Origin: Sinorhizobium glycinis
GTDB taxonomy: Bacteria; Pseudomonadota; Alphaproteobacteria; Rhizobiales; Rhizobiaceae
Reading direction: 5' to 3'
DNA: 64,000 nt
NCBI RefSeq assembly: GCF_001651865.1
Contig: NZ_LPUX01000067.1
Span: forward strand, 538-64,537
Shown here: piece by piece, positions 56,861 to 64,000 of the stretch
Layout: each line of letters begins with the position of its first letter
Position numbering within the stretch: position 1 is the stretch's first letter
Made by a program: the position numbers and the translations under genes
Notes under the pieces: generated by a model
Seen by the model: the letters and a program-made list of their open reading frames with translations, nothing else
What the model was told of the DNA's origin: nothing
Database searches by the model: none

Positions 56861-56874
56861 TTGATGCAAGTCAA
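56861..56874 (-). promoter_or_regulatory. FixK/FNR box (TTGATGCAAGTCAA)
   Basis: Perfect palindrome centred 66 bases before the LysE-like start and 48 bases past the Crp/Fnr gene stop. Confidence 0.78.
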
Positions 56875-56922
56875 CCACGCTCTTGACGCAACAGGGGCCC
56901 ACATACAGATCCAACGGCCACG

Positions 56923-57603
56923 TCAGAACCGTTCGAGCGCCTGGCGGTCGCGAATCTCGATCATGCGGCCTTTAACCGTGACGCCCGACTGGCGCAACGT
57001 CGAAAAGGCGCGTGACAGGGCCTCTGGAGCCAGCCCAAGTTTGCCGGCGAGAACGTTCTTTTGAAATGGAAGGCGGAAGGAGAAACTAGTCGAGCCGTTC
57101 GGACAATGACTGAGAATATAGCTCGCAACACGCTGAGGGGCCGTGAGCAGGCGATCCTCTGCGAGGAGATCCTCGGTCATTTTGCCGCGATGGCAGAGGT
57201 GCTCGATGATAGCTTGCGCCACCTCGGGGTCTGCCGCGGCGAGCTGACGAAGCTTACGGCTGTCGAGCCGCAAGATGATCGATGCTTCGGCAGCTTCTGC
57301 GCTGGCGGTGACGCGATGACCGAGAAACATTGCGTTCTCGGCAAACATTTCCCCCTTCGGAAACACGGCGACATCGGCTTCGCGCCCTTCCTTTCCCAGC
57401 CGATAGAGACGGACAAGCCCCGAAAGCACGAAGAAAACATCGTCGATGCTGTCGCCTTGGCGGAACAGAACATCATGCTCTTCGTGACTGGAAAGCGTTG
57501 CACCCTCGAGAATAGCGTCGACGGTGGAGTGCGGCAGCCGCGCGAAAAAGCGGGAACGGACGAGGATGGCCCTGTCGCTCGAAGTCAATTGCAAGGTCTT
57601 CAT
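56923..57603 (-). CDS. Crp/Fnr-family transcriptional regulator (FixK/Dnr-like)
   Basis: A 226-residue regulator with a cyclic-nucleotide-binding-type sensor domain (LFRQGDSIDDVFFVLSGLVRLYR), dimer helix and C-terminal winged helix with KNVLAGKLGLAPEALSRAFSTLR; the E-x-L-S-R recognition helix suits a TTGA half-site. No N-terminal cysteine cluster, so it cannot carry the FNR iron-sulphur oxygen sensor; it resembles FixK or Dnr-type proteins. ATG at 57603. A perfect FixK box 62 bases upstream suggests self-regulation or control by a second FixK. Likely activator of the boxes across this window (inference). Confidence 0.88.
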   Translation of the reverse strand: MKTLQLTSSDRAILVRSRFFARLPHSTVDAILEGATLSSHEEHDVLFRQGDSIDDVFFVLSGLVRLYRLGKEGREADVAVFPKGEMFAENAMFLGHRVTASAEAAEASIILRLDSRKLRQLAAADPEVAQAIIEHLCHRGKMTEDLLAEDRLLTAPQRVASYILSHCPNGSTSFSFRLPFQKNVLAGKLGLAPEALSRAFSTLRQSGVTVKGRMIEIRDRQALERF

Positions 57604-57658
57604 TGCACATGCCCCAATAAAGATCATATCAAATTAGCAGTCTAAAGGGTGCGGCTAC

Positions 57659-57672
57659 TTGACCTCGGTCAA
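57659..57672 (-). promoter_or_regulatory. FixK/FNR box (TTGACCTCGGTCAA)
   Basis: Perfect palindrome between fixS and the Crp/Fnr gene, centred 62 bases before the regulator start. Confidence 0.82.
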
Positions 57673-57695
57673 ACAACTGCAGAGCAGCGCTGCTT

Positions 57696-57845
57696 TCACG
57701 GCCTGCCATCGCCATCATCGAGGACCCGCCAGGATGCACCGTCGAGATCCTCGTATTGCCCGTTCTTGAGCGCCCACAGAAAAGCGGCCAGCCCGAGCCC
57801 TCCAAGAATGAGCGCTATTGGAATGAGGTAGATAAGCGTGTTCAT
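57696..57845 (-). CDS. fixS: FixS/CcoS, cbb3 oxidase assembly protein
   Basis: A 49-residue protein: one membrane helix (LIYLIPIALILGGLGLAAFLWAL) followed by NGQYEDLDGASWRVL, the standard CcoS pattern. Required for cofactor insertion into cytochrome cbb3 oxidase. Start ATG at 57845 overlaps the fixI stop by 4 bases (ATGA). Last gene of fixGHIS. Confidence 0.93.
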   Translation of the reverse strand: MNTLIYLIPIALILGGLGLAAFLWALKNGQYEDLDGASWRVLDDGDGRP

Positions 57846-60124
57846 GCGGTGGCCCCACTCGAATGCAGGGACGGAGGAAGCATAGCGGCTTCGTCCAGGA
57901 CAGTGGAAGCGGTGCCCTTCAGTCTCAGGGCGTTGACGACCACCACGAGCGACGAGGTGGACATCGCGACCGCGGCGACGAGCGGGGTCGCGTAGCCAAG
58001 CATGGCGATCGGCACCGCGATGATGTTATACCCAATCGCCAGCGCGAAGTTCTGCCGGATCAGGCGGCCAGCGCGCCTCGCCGTTTCAATAGCGAAGGGA
58101 ACGGCCGATAGTGGTTGATGGATGAAGACGAAGTCGGCCGCCTGACGACCGACATCGGCGGCAGTGGCCGGTGCCATGGAAACATGTGCCGCACGCAGAG
58201 CCGGCGCGTCATTGATGCCATCGCCAACCATCAAAACCCGGTGGCCGCCCGCTGCAGCAGCGAGGGCCGCGACCTTCCCGCTTGGAGAGAGCTCGGCACG
58301 CCAATTCGCGATCTCTAGCTTACGGGCAAGTGCCGCCACCACCGGCTCGCGGTCGCCGGAGAGAATTCCGGTTGAAAGACCCAATCGGCCAAGGGTCTTA
58401 ATCGATTCATGAGCCGCCGGTCGCAGCCGGTCTTCGAAACGGAGGCAGGCAAGCTCCTGATAATCAAGCGACAGGATTGCCTCCGATTGCGCGCTTTCAG
58501 AGCCCAGCTCTGCCACCGCAAAATCGCGGCTCCCGAGCCGATAGACGCCATTCTCCGTTTTCGCCTCTATGCCAGCCCCGGGGATTTCCCTGATGTCGCC
58601 CGTAAGCGGTGGGACTGCCCCAGCCGCATCCTGGATGGCCTTTGCCATCGGGTGCCTCGAGTGCACGGCAAGCGCAGCCGCCATGGCGAACGCATCGGGC
58701 GCAATTTCCGCCGCATTCATGAGTCGCGGCTTGCCGACCGTCAGCGTTCCGGTCTTGTCGAGCAGCACCGTATCGATTTCGGCGAGCCGCTCCATGGCAG
58801 AGCCGTCCTTGACCATGACACCCCCTTGGAATAGTCGTCCGGCGGCAACGACTTGGACCACCGGTACGGCCAGGCCGAGCGCGCAGGGGCAGGTGATGAT
58901 CAGAACCGCCACTGCGATCAGCATGGCATGGCGGACGTCGCCTTCCACCAGGATCCAGCCGACGAACGTCAGAAGCGCCAGTAGATGGACGGCCGGCGAG
59001 TAATAGCGAGCGGCGCGATCGGCAATGCGCCGGTAACGCGCTCTGCCCCCTTCGGCAGCCTCCATCAGTCCCATGATTTCGGCGAGAAAGGAGTCGCGCG
59101 CCGCGGCCGTCGCCTCGAGCACCAGCGGGCCGGTAAGGTTGAGCGTGCCGGCCTCGACGGCATCGCCGGCGCCGACCGAGATCGGCGCGCTCTCCCCGTT
59201 GACGACCGAGCGGTCCAGATCACTGGTGCCCGAAACTACGCGTCCGTCGACCGGTATTCGCTCGCCGGCAGCGATCATCAGACGCTCGCCAGGCTCGATC
59301 TCGCTTGTGGCGCGATATTCCCGCGACCCGTCGGCATTGAGGACCGTCGCGCCACGGGGCGACAACCGTGCGAGGCCGCTGATCGCGGAACGGGCGCGGC
59401 CGCGCATCATGTGGTCGAGCGTCCGACCAATGAGCAGGAAGAACAGAAGGGTGACGGACGCGTCGAACCAGGCATGCTCTCCATGGCCGATCGTCTCGTA
59501 GAGCGACATGCCATAGGAGAGTGTGACGGCAAGCGCGATTGGCACATCCATGTTGGTCCGCCCGTGGCGCAACGCATTCCAGGCCGACTGATAGAAGAAT
59601 CGGCCCGCATAGATCAGCGTCGGCCCTGCGATCATGGCCGAAATCCAATGAAAGAGATCGCGTGTTGCCGCGTCCGCGCCCGACCAGACGGACACGGAAA
59701 GCAGCATGATGTTGGCCGCAGCAGAGCCCGAAACGGCGACCGCACGTATTAACTGCGTCAGGAGGGCATCGCCCTCTTCCTCGCCAGGCGTGAAGAGATG
59801 CGCCTCGTAGCCGCGCTCGCCGATGGCGCGTACGAGTTCTCGAGGATCGCTGCGCTTGCCCGCGACGTCCTCCTTCCAGACGATCGAAACGCGCCGCGAG
59901 GAGAGGTTGACGCGCGCCCCTTCGACTTCAGGTCTCGCCCGCAACGCCGCCTCGATCGTCGTGATGCATGAGCCACAGTGAACGCCCGGCACGCTGAGAT
60001 CCGTCTGTCGCAACCCGTTCCCAAGCGCCCGGCTTGCGAGCCACAGTTCTTCTGAAGGGGGCAGCCCCTGCCTCGCCGCGTCGGCAATAAGGGTGGCGCC
60101 GACCGCCGTCGCACAGCAGCTCAT
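57842..60124 (-). CDS. fixI: FixI/CcoI, copper P1B-type ATPase for cbb3 oxidase assembly
   Basis: A 760-residue P1B ATPase: cysteine-rich start (MSCCATAVGA), HMA domain with GVHCGSC (Cys50, Cys53), actuator VNGESAPI, membrane [29 protein letters not shown] and GDGINDAPAL. It supplies copper for the binuclear centre of cbb3 oxidase. The ATG at 60124 overlaps the fixH stop by 4 bases; the earlier frame start is inside fixH. Confidence 0.96.
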   Translation of the reverse strand: MSCCATAVGATLIADAARQGLPPSEELWLASRALGNGLRQTDLSVPGVHCGSCITTIEAALRARPEVEGARVNLSSRRVSIVWKEDVAGKRSDPRELVRAIGERGYEAHLFTPGEEEGDALLTQLIRAVAVSGSAAANIMLLSVSVWSGADAATRDLFHWISAMIAGPTLIYAGRFFYQSAWNALRHGRTNMDVPIALAVTLSYGMSLYETIGHGEHAWFDASVTLLFFLLIGRTLDHMMRGRARSAISGLARLSPRGATVLNADGSREYRATSEIEPGERLMIAAGERIPVDGRVVSGTSDLDRSVVNGESAPISVGAGDAVEAGTLNLTGPLVLEATAAARDSFLAEIMGLMEAAEGGRARYRRIADRAARYYSPAVHLLALLTFVGWILVEGDVRHAMLIAVAVLIITCPCALGLAVPVVQVVAAGRLFQGGVMVKDGSAMERLAEIDTVLLDKTGTLTVGKPRLMNAAEIAPDAFAMAAALAVHSRHPMAKAIQDAAGAVPPLTGDIREIPGAGIEAKTENGVYRLGSRDFAVAELGSESAQSEAILSLDYQELACLRFEDRLRPAAHESIKTLGRLGLSTGILSGDREPVVAALARKLEIANWRAELSPSGKVAALAAAAGGHRVLMVGDGINDAPALRAAHVSMAPATAADVGRQAADFVFIHQPLSAVPFAIETARRAGRLIRQNFALAIGYNIIAVPIAMLGYATPLVAAVAMSTSSLVVVVNALRLKGTASTVLDEAAMLPPSLHSSGATA

Positions 60125-60612
60125 TGGCCCTCTCCCGCTGCGATGAACCTGATGGCCTGGCGATAGACGAGTACTCCGCCCGCCTTGGACGTCACATCCG
60201 CGATCCACTGCCCTGGTTTGAGCGCCTGCGTCGAAACGAACACGCCCTCACCGTCGCGAACGAGCTCGAAGCGAACATCCTCACGAGCCTCGACGGGCCT
60301 TTTGAGCACTGCGACAACCTGATCGACCTCCCGCTCCGGCTCGCCTCTGCGGGTCAACACGTAACGGAGGCCGTTCTCGGCCGTGAGTTCGCCCTTGATG
60401 CCGCTTGCCGCAAAGGCGCGTGTCTCGGCCAGCTTGCCATTGAACTGTTGGCTGGCAACGTAGGCATTCTCGACGACGAGGCCGCTCCAGCTTCGGCTGG
60501 CGTTCCAGGCCATGACGAAGTTTACGGAGATGATGGTGCCGAAGAACAGCGCCATCACCGCCACCATATGCCATCCGGTAAAACGACGCGGTTCACTGCC
60601 TTGGCTGATCAT
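60121..60612 (-). CDS. fixH: FixH/CcoH, cbb3 oxidase assembly protein
   Basis: A 163-residue membrane protein with one N-terminal helix (GWHMVAVMALFFGTIISVNFVMA in parts) and the ENAYVASQQFNGKL segment typical of FixH, then a periplasmic beta domain. Six bases downstream of fixG and overlapping fixI. Confidence 0.95.
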   Translation of the reverse strand: MISQGSEPRRFTGWHMVAVMALFFGTIISVNFVMAWNASRSWSGLVVENAYVASQQFNGKLAETRAFAASGIKGELTAENGLRYVLTRRGEPEREVDQVVAVLKRPVEAREDVRFELVRDGEGVFVSTQALKPGQWIADVTSKAGGVLVYRQAIRFIAAGEGQ

Positions 60613-60618
60613 AGCGGC

Positions 60619-62190
60619 TCACTTTGCTGCGGGTTGATTGAAGTTCGCGCGGTAGACATCCCGCTCGTGGCTGGAAGGGTCTTCGGCTCTGAAAGAAAAG
60701 CCTTCCTCGGCCTCTGAGAGCTTCGCTTTCGGCACGGCGACGAACACCTTGAGGGACGTGACCTTGTCCGGATCGACGGCAACTGAAAAGCTGCGGCCGT
60801 CGCCCTGCGCCTGGCCCGCAATCCGCATCTGCGCTGACGGAATCCCTTCGAGGGTGAGCGTGATGCGCCGCTGCTCGGGGATCATGTTGAGCAGCTTGAT
60901 CATGTAGCCGTTGCGGACGGACCCGTCCGACTCGACGACATATTGCGGGTTGCGGTCATGCAGCACGTTCAGTTCTAGCCTGTCGCGTGAGACGAGCGCG
61001 TAGAGCATGCCGAGGCCAACGAGCACCCAGACGCCGAAATAGACAAGGACACGCGGGCGGAAGATGATCCGCCAATCGAAGTGCCTGATGCTGTCAACGA
61101 AGGCGCCGTTGGCGCCGCGCACGCGCCGGGGGTCGATCGCAGTCGCACCGCCGTCAGTGGCAAGAGCCATGTTGGCGGCATAGTCGCTGAGCGTCGCATA
61201 GGAGATCAAACCGCGTTCGCGGCCGAGCTTGTCCATGACGCCGTCACAGGCATCGATGCAGAGCGCGCAGGTGATGCATTCGAGCTGCTGGCCGTCACGG
61301 ATGTCGATCCCCATGGGACAGACCGCGACGCAGGCATTGCAGTCGACACAATCGCCGACCACCTCGCCGGCTGCGGCCGCCTTCTTGGCATGACGCGAGC
61401 GCGTTTCGCCGCGCCAGTCGTTATAGGTGACGACCAGCGAGTTCTCATCCAGCATCGCTGCCTGGATGCGCGGCCAAGGACACATATAGGTGCAGACCTG
61501 CTCGCGCATGAGCCCGCCGAAAACATAGGTGGTGGCGGTGAGGATCGCCACGGTCATGTAGGCCACCGGCGGAGCTTGCAGAGCGACGAAGCTCTTCAGG
61601 AGCGTGGGAGCGTCGGCGAAGTAAAATATCCAGGCACCGCCCGTAGCAGCGCCGATCATCAGCCAGATCGCATGCTTGGCGACGCGCTTGCGTATCTTGT
61701 CGAGCGTCCAGCGTCCGGCGTCGAGACGCATGCGGGCATTGCGGTCGCCCTCGATGAAGCGCTCGATCACTAGGAATAGATCGACCCAGACGGTTTGCGG
61801 ACAGGCATAGCCGCACCAGGCGCGGCCGACGGCCGAGGTCACCAGGAACAGGCCGAAGCCCGCCATGACCAGAAGGCCGGCGACGAAGAAGAATTCCTGT
61901 GGCCATATCTCGATGAAGAAGAAGTAAAACCGCCGCGCCCCAAGATCGATGAGGACCGCCTGGTCCGGCGCATGCGCGCCGCGATCCCAGCGGATCCAGG
62001 GCGTCAAATAGTAGATGCCGAGCGTCACCAGCATGACCAGCCACTTGAACCGGCGGAAACGGCCCTCGGCCCGCTTTGGGAAAATCTTCCGCCGTTTCTC
62101 GTAAAGCGGCCTGCGGTGCCGCGCGGCATTAACCGGCTCGGCTTCGAGCCGCTCGACGGAGCCAGCTTTGGAGGCGGGCTGGTGAAGCAT
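60619..62190 (-). CDS. fixG: FixG/CcoG, cbb3 oxidase assembly iron-sulphur membrane protein
   Basis: A 523-residue protein: several membrane helices, CGYACPQTVW, two ferredoxin-type clusters (CVDCNACVAVCPMGI and CITCALCIDACD), then a helix and a periplasmic C-terminal domain. CcoG is a cupric reductase-like factor for copper delivery to cbb3. The ATG at 62190 (MLHQPASKAG) is chosen over 62289, which adds a non-family leader. A FixK box lies 177 bases upstream, in the gap after fixP. Confidence 0.95.
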   Translation of the reverse strand: MLHQPASKAGSVERLEAEPVNAARHRRPLYEKRRKIFPKRAEGRFRRFKWLVMLVTLGIYYLTPWIRWDRGAHAPDQAVLIDLGARRFYFFFIEIWPQEFFFVAGLLVMAGFGLFLVTSAVGRAWCGYACPQTVWVDLFLVIERFIEGDRNARMRLDAGRWTLDKIRKRVAKHAIWLMIGAATGGAWIFYFADAPTLLKSFVALQAPPVAYMTVAILTATTYVFGGLMREQVCTYMCPWPRIQAAMLDENSLVVTYNDWRGETRSRHAKKAAAAGEVVGDCVDCNACVAVCPMGIDIRDGQQLECITCALCIDACDGVMDKLGRERGLISYATLSDYAANMALATDGGATAIDPRRVRGANGAFVDSIRHFDWRIIFRPRVLVYFGVWVLVGLGMLYALVSRDRLELNVLHDRNPQYVVESDGSVRNGYMIKLLNMIPEQRRITLTLEGIPSAQMRIAGQAQGDGRSFSVAVDPDKVTSLKVFVAVPKAKLSEAEEGFSFRAEDPSSHERDVYRANFNQPAAK

Positions 62191-62360
62191 TTGGATAGTC
62201 CCTACCAATGCATGTCGCCCAGAAGTGTGCAGCGGTTTTGGGACAACGACATGCGCAAAAAACACGGACCTAACGTGCGTCGCATACATTCGATTGGGCG
62301 CGACGCGCTTTAGAACTCGATCGTCAGACCAGCTTTTGCGCCACGTGCCGGCTCTGCGCC

Positions 62361-62374
62361 TTGATCTGCGTCAA
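62361..62374 (-). promoter_or_regulatory. FixK/FNR box (TTGATCTGCGTCAA)
   Basis: Perfect palindrome in the 374-base spacer between fixP and fixG, giving fixGHIS its own low-oxygen promoter. Confidence 0.82.
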
Positions 62375-62564
62375 GTTTGCGTCGGAGTGCTGCCCATGCG
62401 CAGCGGGCGACGCCGGGAATAATTCCGCCGTGGCCGGGATGTCTTACTCGCCGGCCGGCGCTTGAGACGGATTTGGGATTGGATCGGAGCCGGTGCGCGG
62501 CGCAGCTCGCGTTGCTGAAGTGGCGGCCACATCGCGTTTGAGCCGCCACCCGTGCGCGTACTCG

Positions 62565-63434
62565 CTACTCGCCGCCGCCGAGCGAATGGACGAAGACCGC
62601 AAGCTCTTTTACCACCGGATCACCGATGCGCTGCAGCCAGGCCGGCATGACGCCATGCTTCGGCGACCGCATCTGGTCGACGATCGCCTGCTCGCCCTCA
62701 CCCTTGAGCCAGATCGCGTCGGCAAGATTGGGCGCGCCGAATTCGCGGCTGCCCTTCGCGTCCGCACCATGGCAAGAGGCGCAATTGTCGGCGAAGAGCT
62801 GCTTGCCAGGTTCCACCAGCGCCGGGTTGGAGGGTGTTCCGGTGAGGCTTACGACATAGGCAGCGGTCGCGCGGAGCTCCTCGGGCGCCAGCATGTCGGC
62901 AAAGGCAGGCATTTCCGACACCCGCGTCTCCCCGTCACCTTGGTGACGGACGCCATGCGCGATCGTCTGGTAGATCTCCTCGGGCTTGCCGCCCCAAAGC
63001 CACTCGTCGTCATTCAGGTTCGGGAAGCCCTTGCCACCGGCCGCGCCTGAGCCGTGGCATTGCGCACAGTTCACTTTGAAGACGGACGCGCCGGCCGCAA
63101 TGGCGAACTGCCTCAGTTCCGGATCCGCCATGATGTCCTCGACCGTGCTCGCGGCGATGCGTTCAAGGTTGCCGGCCTGCGCGGCCTTCGCATTGGCCAG
63201 TTCCGCACTGACCTCCGCCCGGCTTGAATAGCCGAGCACGCCCTTGGTCGCCTCCGTCAGCATCGGCCATGAGGGATAGGCGACCGCATATCCAATCGCC
63301 CAGATGATCGTCGCATAGAAGCTATAGACCCACCAGCGCGGCATCGGATTGTTGAGCTCGCGGATGCCGTCCCATTCGTGCCCGGTGGTTTCTACGCCGC
63401 TGACCTCGTCGACGTGCTTATGCTTGTCCGCCAT
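62565..63434 (-). CDS. fixP: FixP/CcoP, dihaem cytochrome c subunit of cbb3 oxidase
   Basis: A 289-residue subunit III: N-terminal membrane helix (about residues 36-57) and two cytochrome c domains with CAQCH (123-127) and CASCH (218-222). Passes electrons from the bc1 complex or soluble cytochromes to FixO/FixN. Starts 3 bases after the fixQ stop. Confidence 0.97.
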   Translation of the reverse strand: MADKHKHVDEVSGVETTGHEWDGIRELNNPMPRWWVYSFYATIIWAIGYAVAYPSWPMLTEATKGVLGYSSRAEVSAELANAKAAQAGNLERIAASTVEDIMADPELRQFAIAAGASVFKVNCAQCHGSGAAGGKGFPNLNDDEWLWGGKPEEIYQTIAHGVRHQGDGETRVSEMPAFADMLAPEELRATAAYVVSLTGTPSNPALVEPGKQLFADNCASCHGADAKGSREFGAPNLADAIWLKGEGEQAIVDQMRSPKHGVMPAWLQRIGDPVVKELAVFVHSLGGGE

Positions 63435-63437
63435 GGA

Positions 63438-63590
63438 TCAGTCCTCCTTCAGCGGGATGGCAGAGGCCTGAGCGGCAGCCTTCTTGGCGCCGGGCCGGAA
63501 GATGAAAAGGACGACGCCGAGGAAGAACAACGTCATGGCGAGCAGTCCCCAACTATCGGCGAAATGGCGCATGGCCGTGTAGGTTTCCAT
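63438..63590 (-). CDS. fixQ: FixQ/CcoQ, small subunit of cbb3 oxidase
   Basis: A 50-residue protein, METYTAMRHFADSWGLLAMT then LFFLGVVLFIFRPG and a charged tail, typical CcoQ with one membrane helix that stabilises the oxidase. Lies 11 bases after fixO and 3 before fixP. Confidence 0.95.
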   Translation of the reverse strand: METYTAMRHFADSWGLLAMTLFFLGVVLFIFRPGAKKAAAQASAIPLKED

Positions 63591-63601
63591 CTGCGTTCCC
63601 C

Positions 63602-64000
63602 TCAGCGGTAGCCGGTGGTGTCGTCATAGGTGGAGAAGTCGACGAGCGTGCCGAGCATCTGGAGATAGGCGACGAGAGCGTCCATCTCCGTCAGCCTTTG
63701 TGGATCGCCATCGAAGTCACCGAGTTTGGCCTTGGGGTAGCGTGCCTCCACGCCCGAACTGTCGGCATTCGGATCGGCCTGGGCCTTGAGGTCCGCAGCC
63801 GCGTTGTCGATCATCTCGTCCGTGTAGGGAACGCCGACCGCCCTGTTCGCCTTGAGGTTCATGGCAACATTCTTCACCTCTAGCGGCGTTTCCTTGAGGA
63901 AGGCATAGCTCGGCATCACCGATTCCGGCACGACCGAGCGCGGCTCGATCATGTGCTGGACGTGCCATTCGTTGGAGTAGCGGTCGCCGACGCGCGCGAG
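63602..64000 (-). CDS. fixO: FixO/CcoO, monohaem cytochrome c subunit of cbb3 oxidase (partial)
   Basis: C-terminal 132 residues of subunit II; the gene continues past the right edge. Visible: RYSNEWHVQHMIEPRSVVPESVMPSYAFL in segments, PYTDEMI and DALVAYLQMLGTLVDFSTYDD, the CcoO C-terminal pattern including the haem Met ligand region (ESVMPSYAFL). The CXXCH motif lies outside the window, as presumably does fixN. Confidence 0.95.
   Translation of the reverse strand, partial: LARVGDRYSNEWHVQHMIEPRSVVPESVMPSYAFLKETPLEVKNVAMNLKANRAVGVPYTDEMIDNAAADLKAQADPNADSSGVEARYPKAKLGDFDGDPQRLTEMDALVAYLQMLGTLVDFSTYDDTTGYR

Noticed and set aside
1..64000. CRISPR array, tRNA, rRNA or insertion sequence with terminal repeats
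   Set aside because: No regularly spaced direct repeats, cloverleaf gene, rRNA segment or transposase was recognised on either strand.

Overview
The window looks like an accessory replicon or genomic island of a Sinorhizobium/Ensifer-type alphaproteobacterium (Hyphomicrobiales). The grounds are the fixOQP-fixGHIS cytochrome cbb3 cluster, at least twelve FixK/FNR-type palindromes (TTGA-N6-TCAA), CUT1 sugar ABC transporters with LacI regulators, and a high GC content. The species is inferred from gene content only. No rRNA, tRNA or CRISPR array was seen.

Region 1 (0.1-17.1 kb) is a sugar-catabolic locus next to a small tyrosine recombinase. It has two complete CUT1 ABC importers, two paralogous LacI regulators and three glycosidase families: GH32, a DUF2961/GH172 protein and a GH91 inulin fructotransferase/DFA III hydrolase-like protein. 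The combination points to uptake of difructose dianhydrides (DFAs, cyclic fructose disaccharides made from inulin or by heating sugar). GH172 and GH91 would open the rings in the cytoplasm to linear difructosides, and GH32 would split these to fructose. Three paired palindromic operators lie at the three control regions. One 38-bp operator module occurs twice, once in front of the second importer and once at the second lacI.

Region 2 (17-25 kb) holds LysR/short-chain dehydrogenase pairs, a Tat-exported metallo-beta-lactamase-fold hydrolase, an F420-reductase-like NAD(P)-binding protein, truncated gene fragments and a dispersed non-coding repeat.

Region 3 (25-57 kb) is a low-oxygen and stress region dotted with FixK boxes. 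It has a Spy-like Met-rich periplasmic protein, phosphoketolase, CBS-BON protein, copper P-type ATPase, Hsp20, an FtsX/HlyD exporter, an HtrA protease, a degenerate ornithine transcarbamylase, three universal stress proteins, a flavin-barrel protein, a BON protein with a P2-type ATPase, a kinase-like P-loop protein and an MgtC/DUF4010 protein. Several genes between 31 and 44 kb carry frameshifts or are cut.

Region 4 (56.9-64 kb) is the microaerobic respiration cluster, read leftward: fixO (cut by the window end), fixQ, fixP, then fixG, fixH, fixI, fixS and a Crp/Fnr regulator with its own FixK box. The regulator, the boxes and the oxidase fit one low-oxygen regulon in which phosphoketolase, Usp and copper-handling proteins support growth on a high-affinity oxidase.
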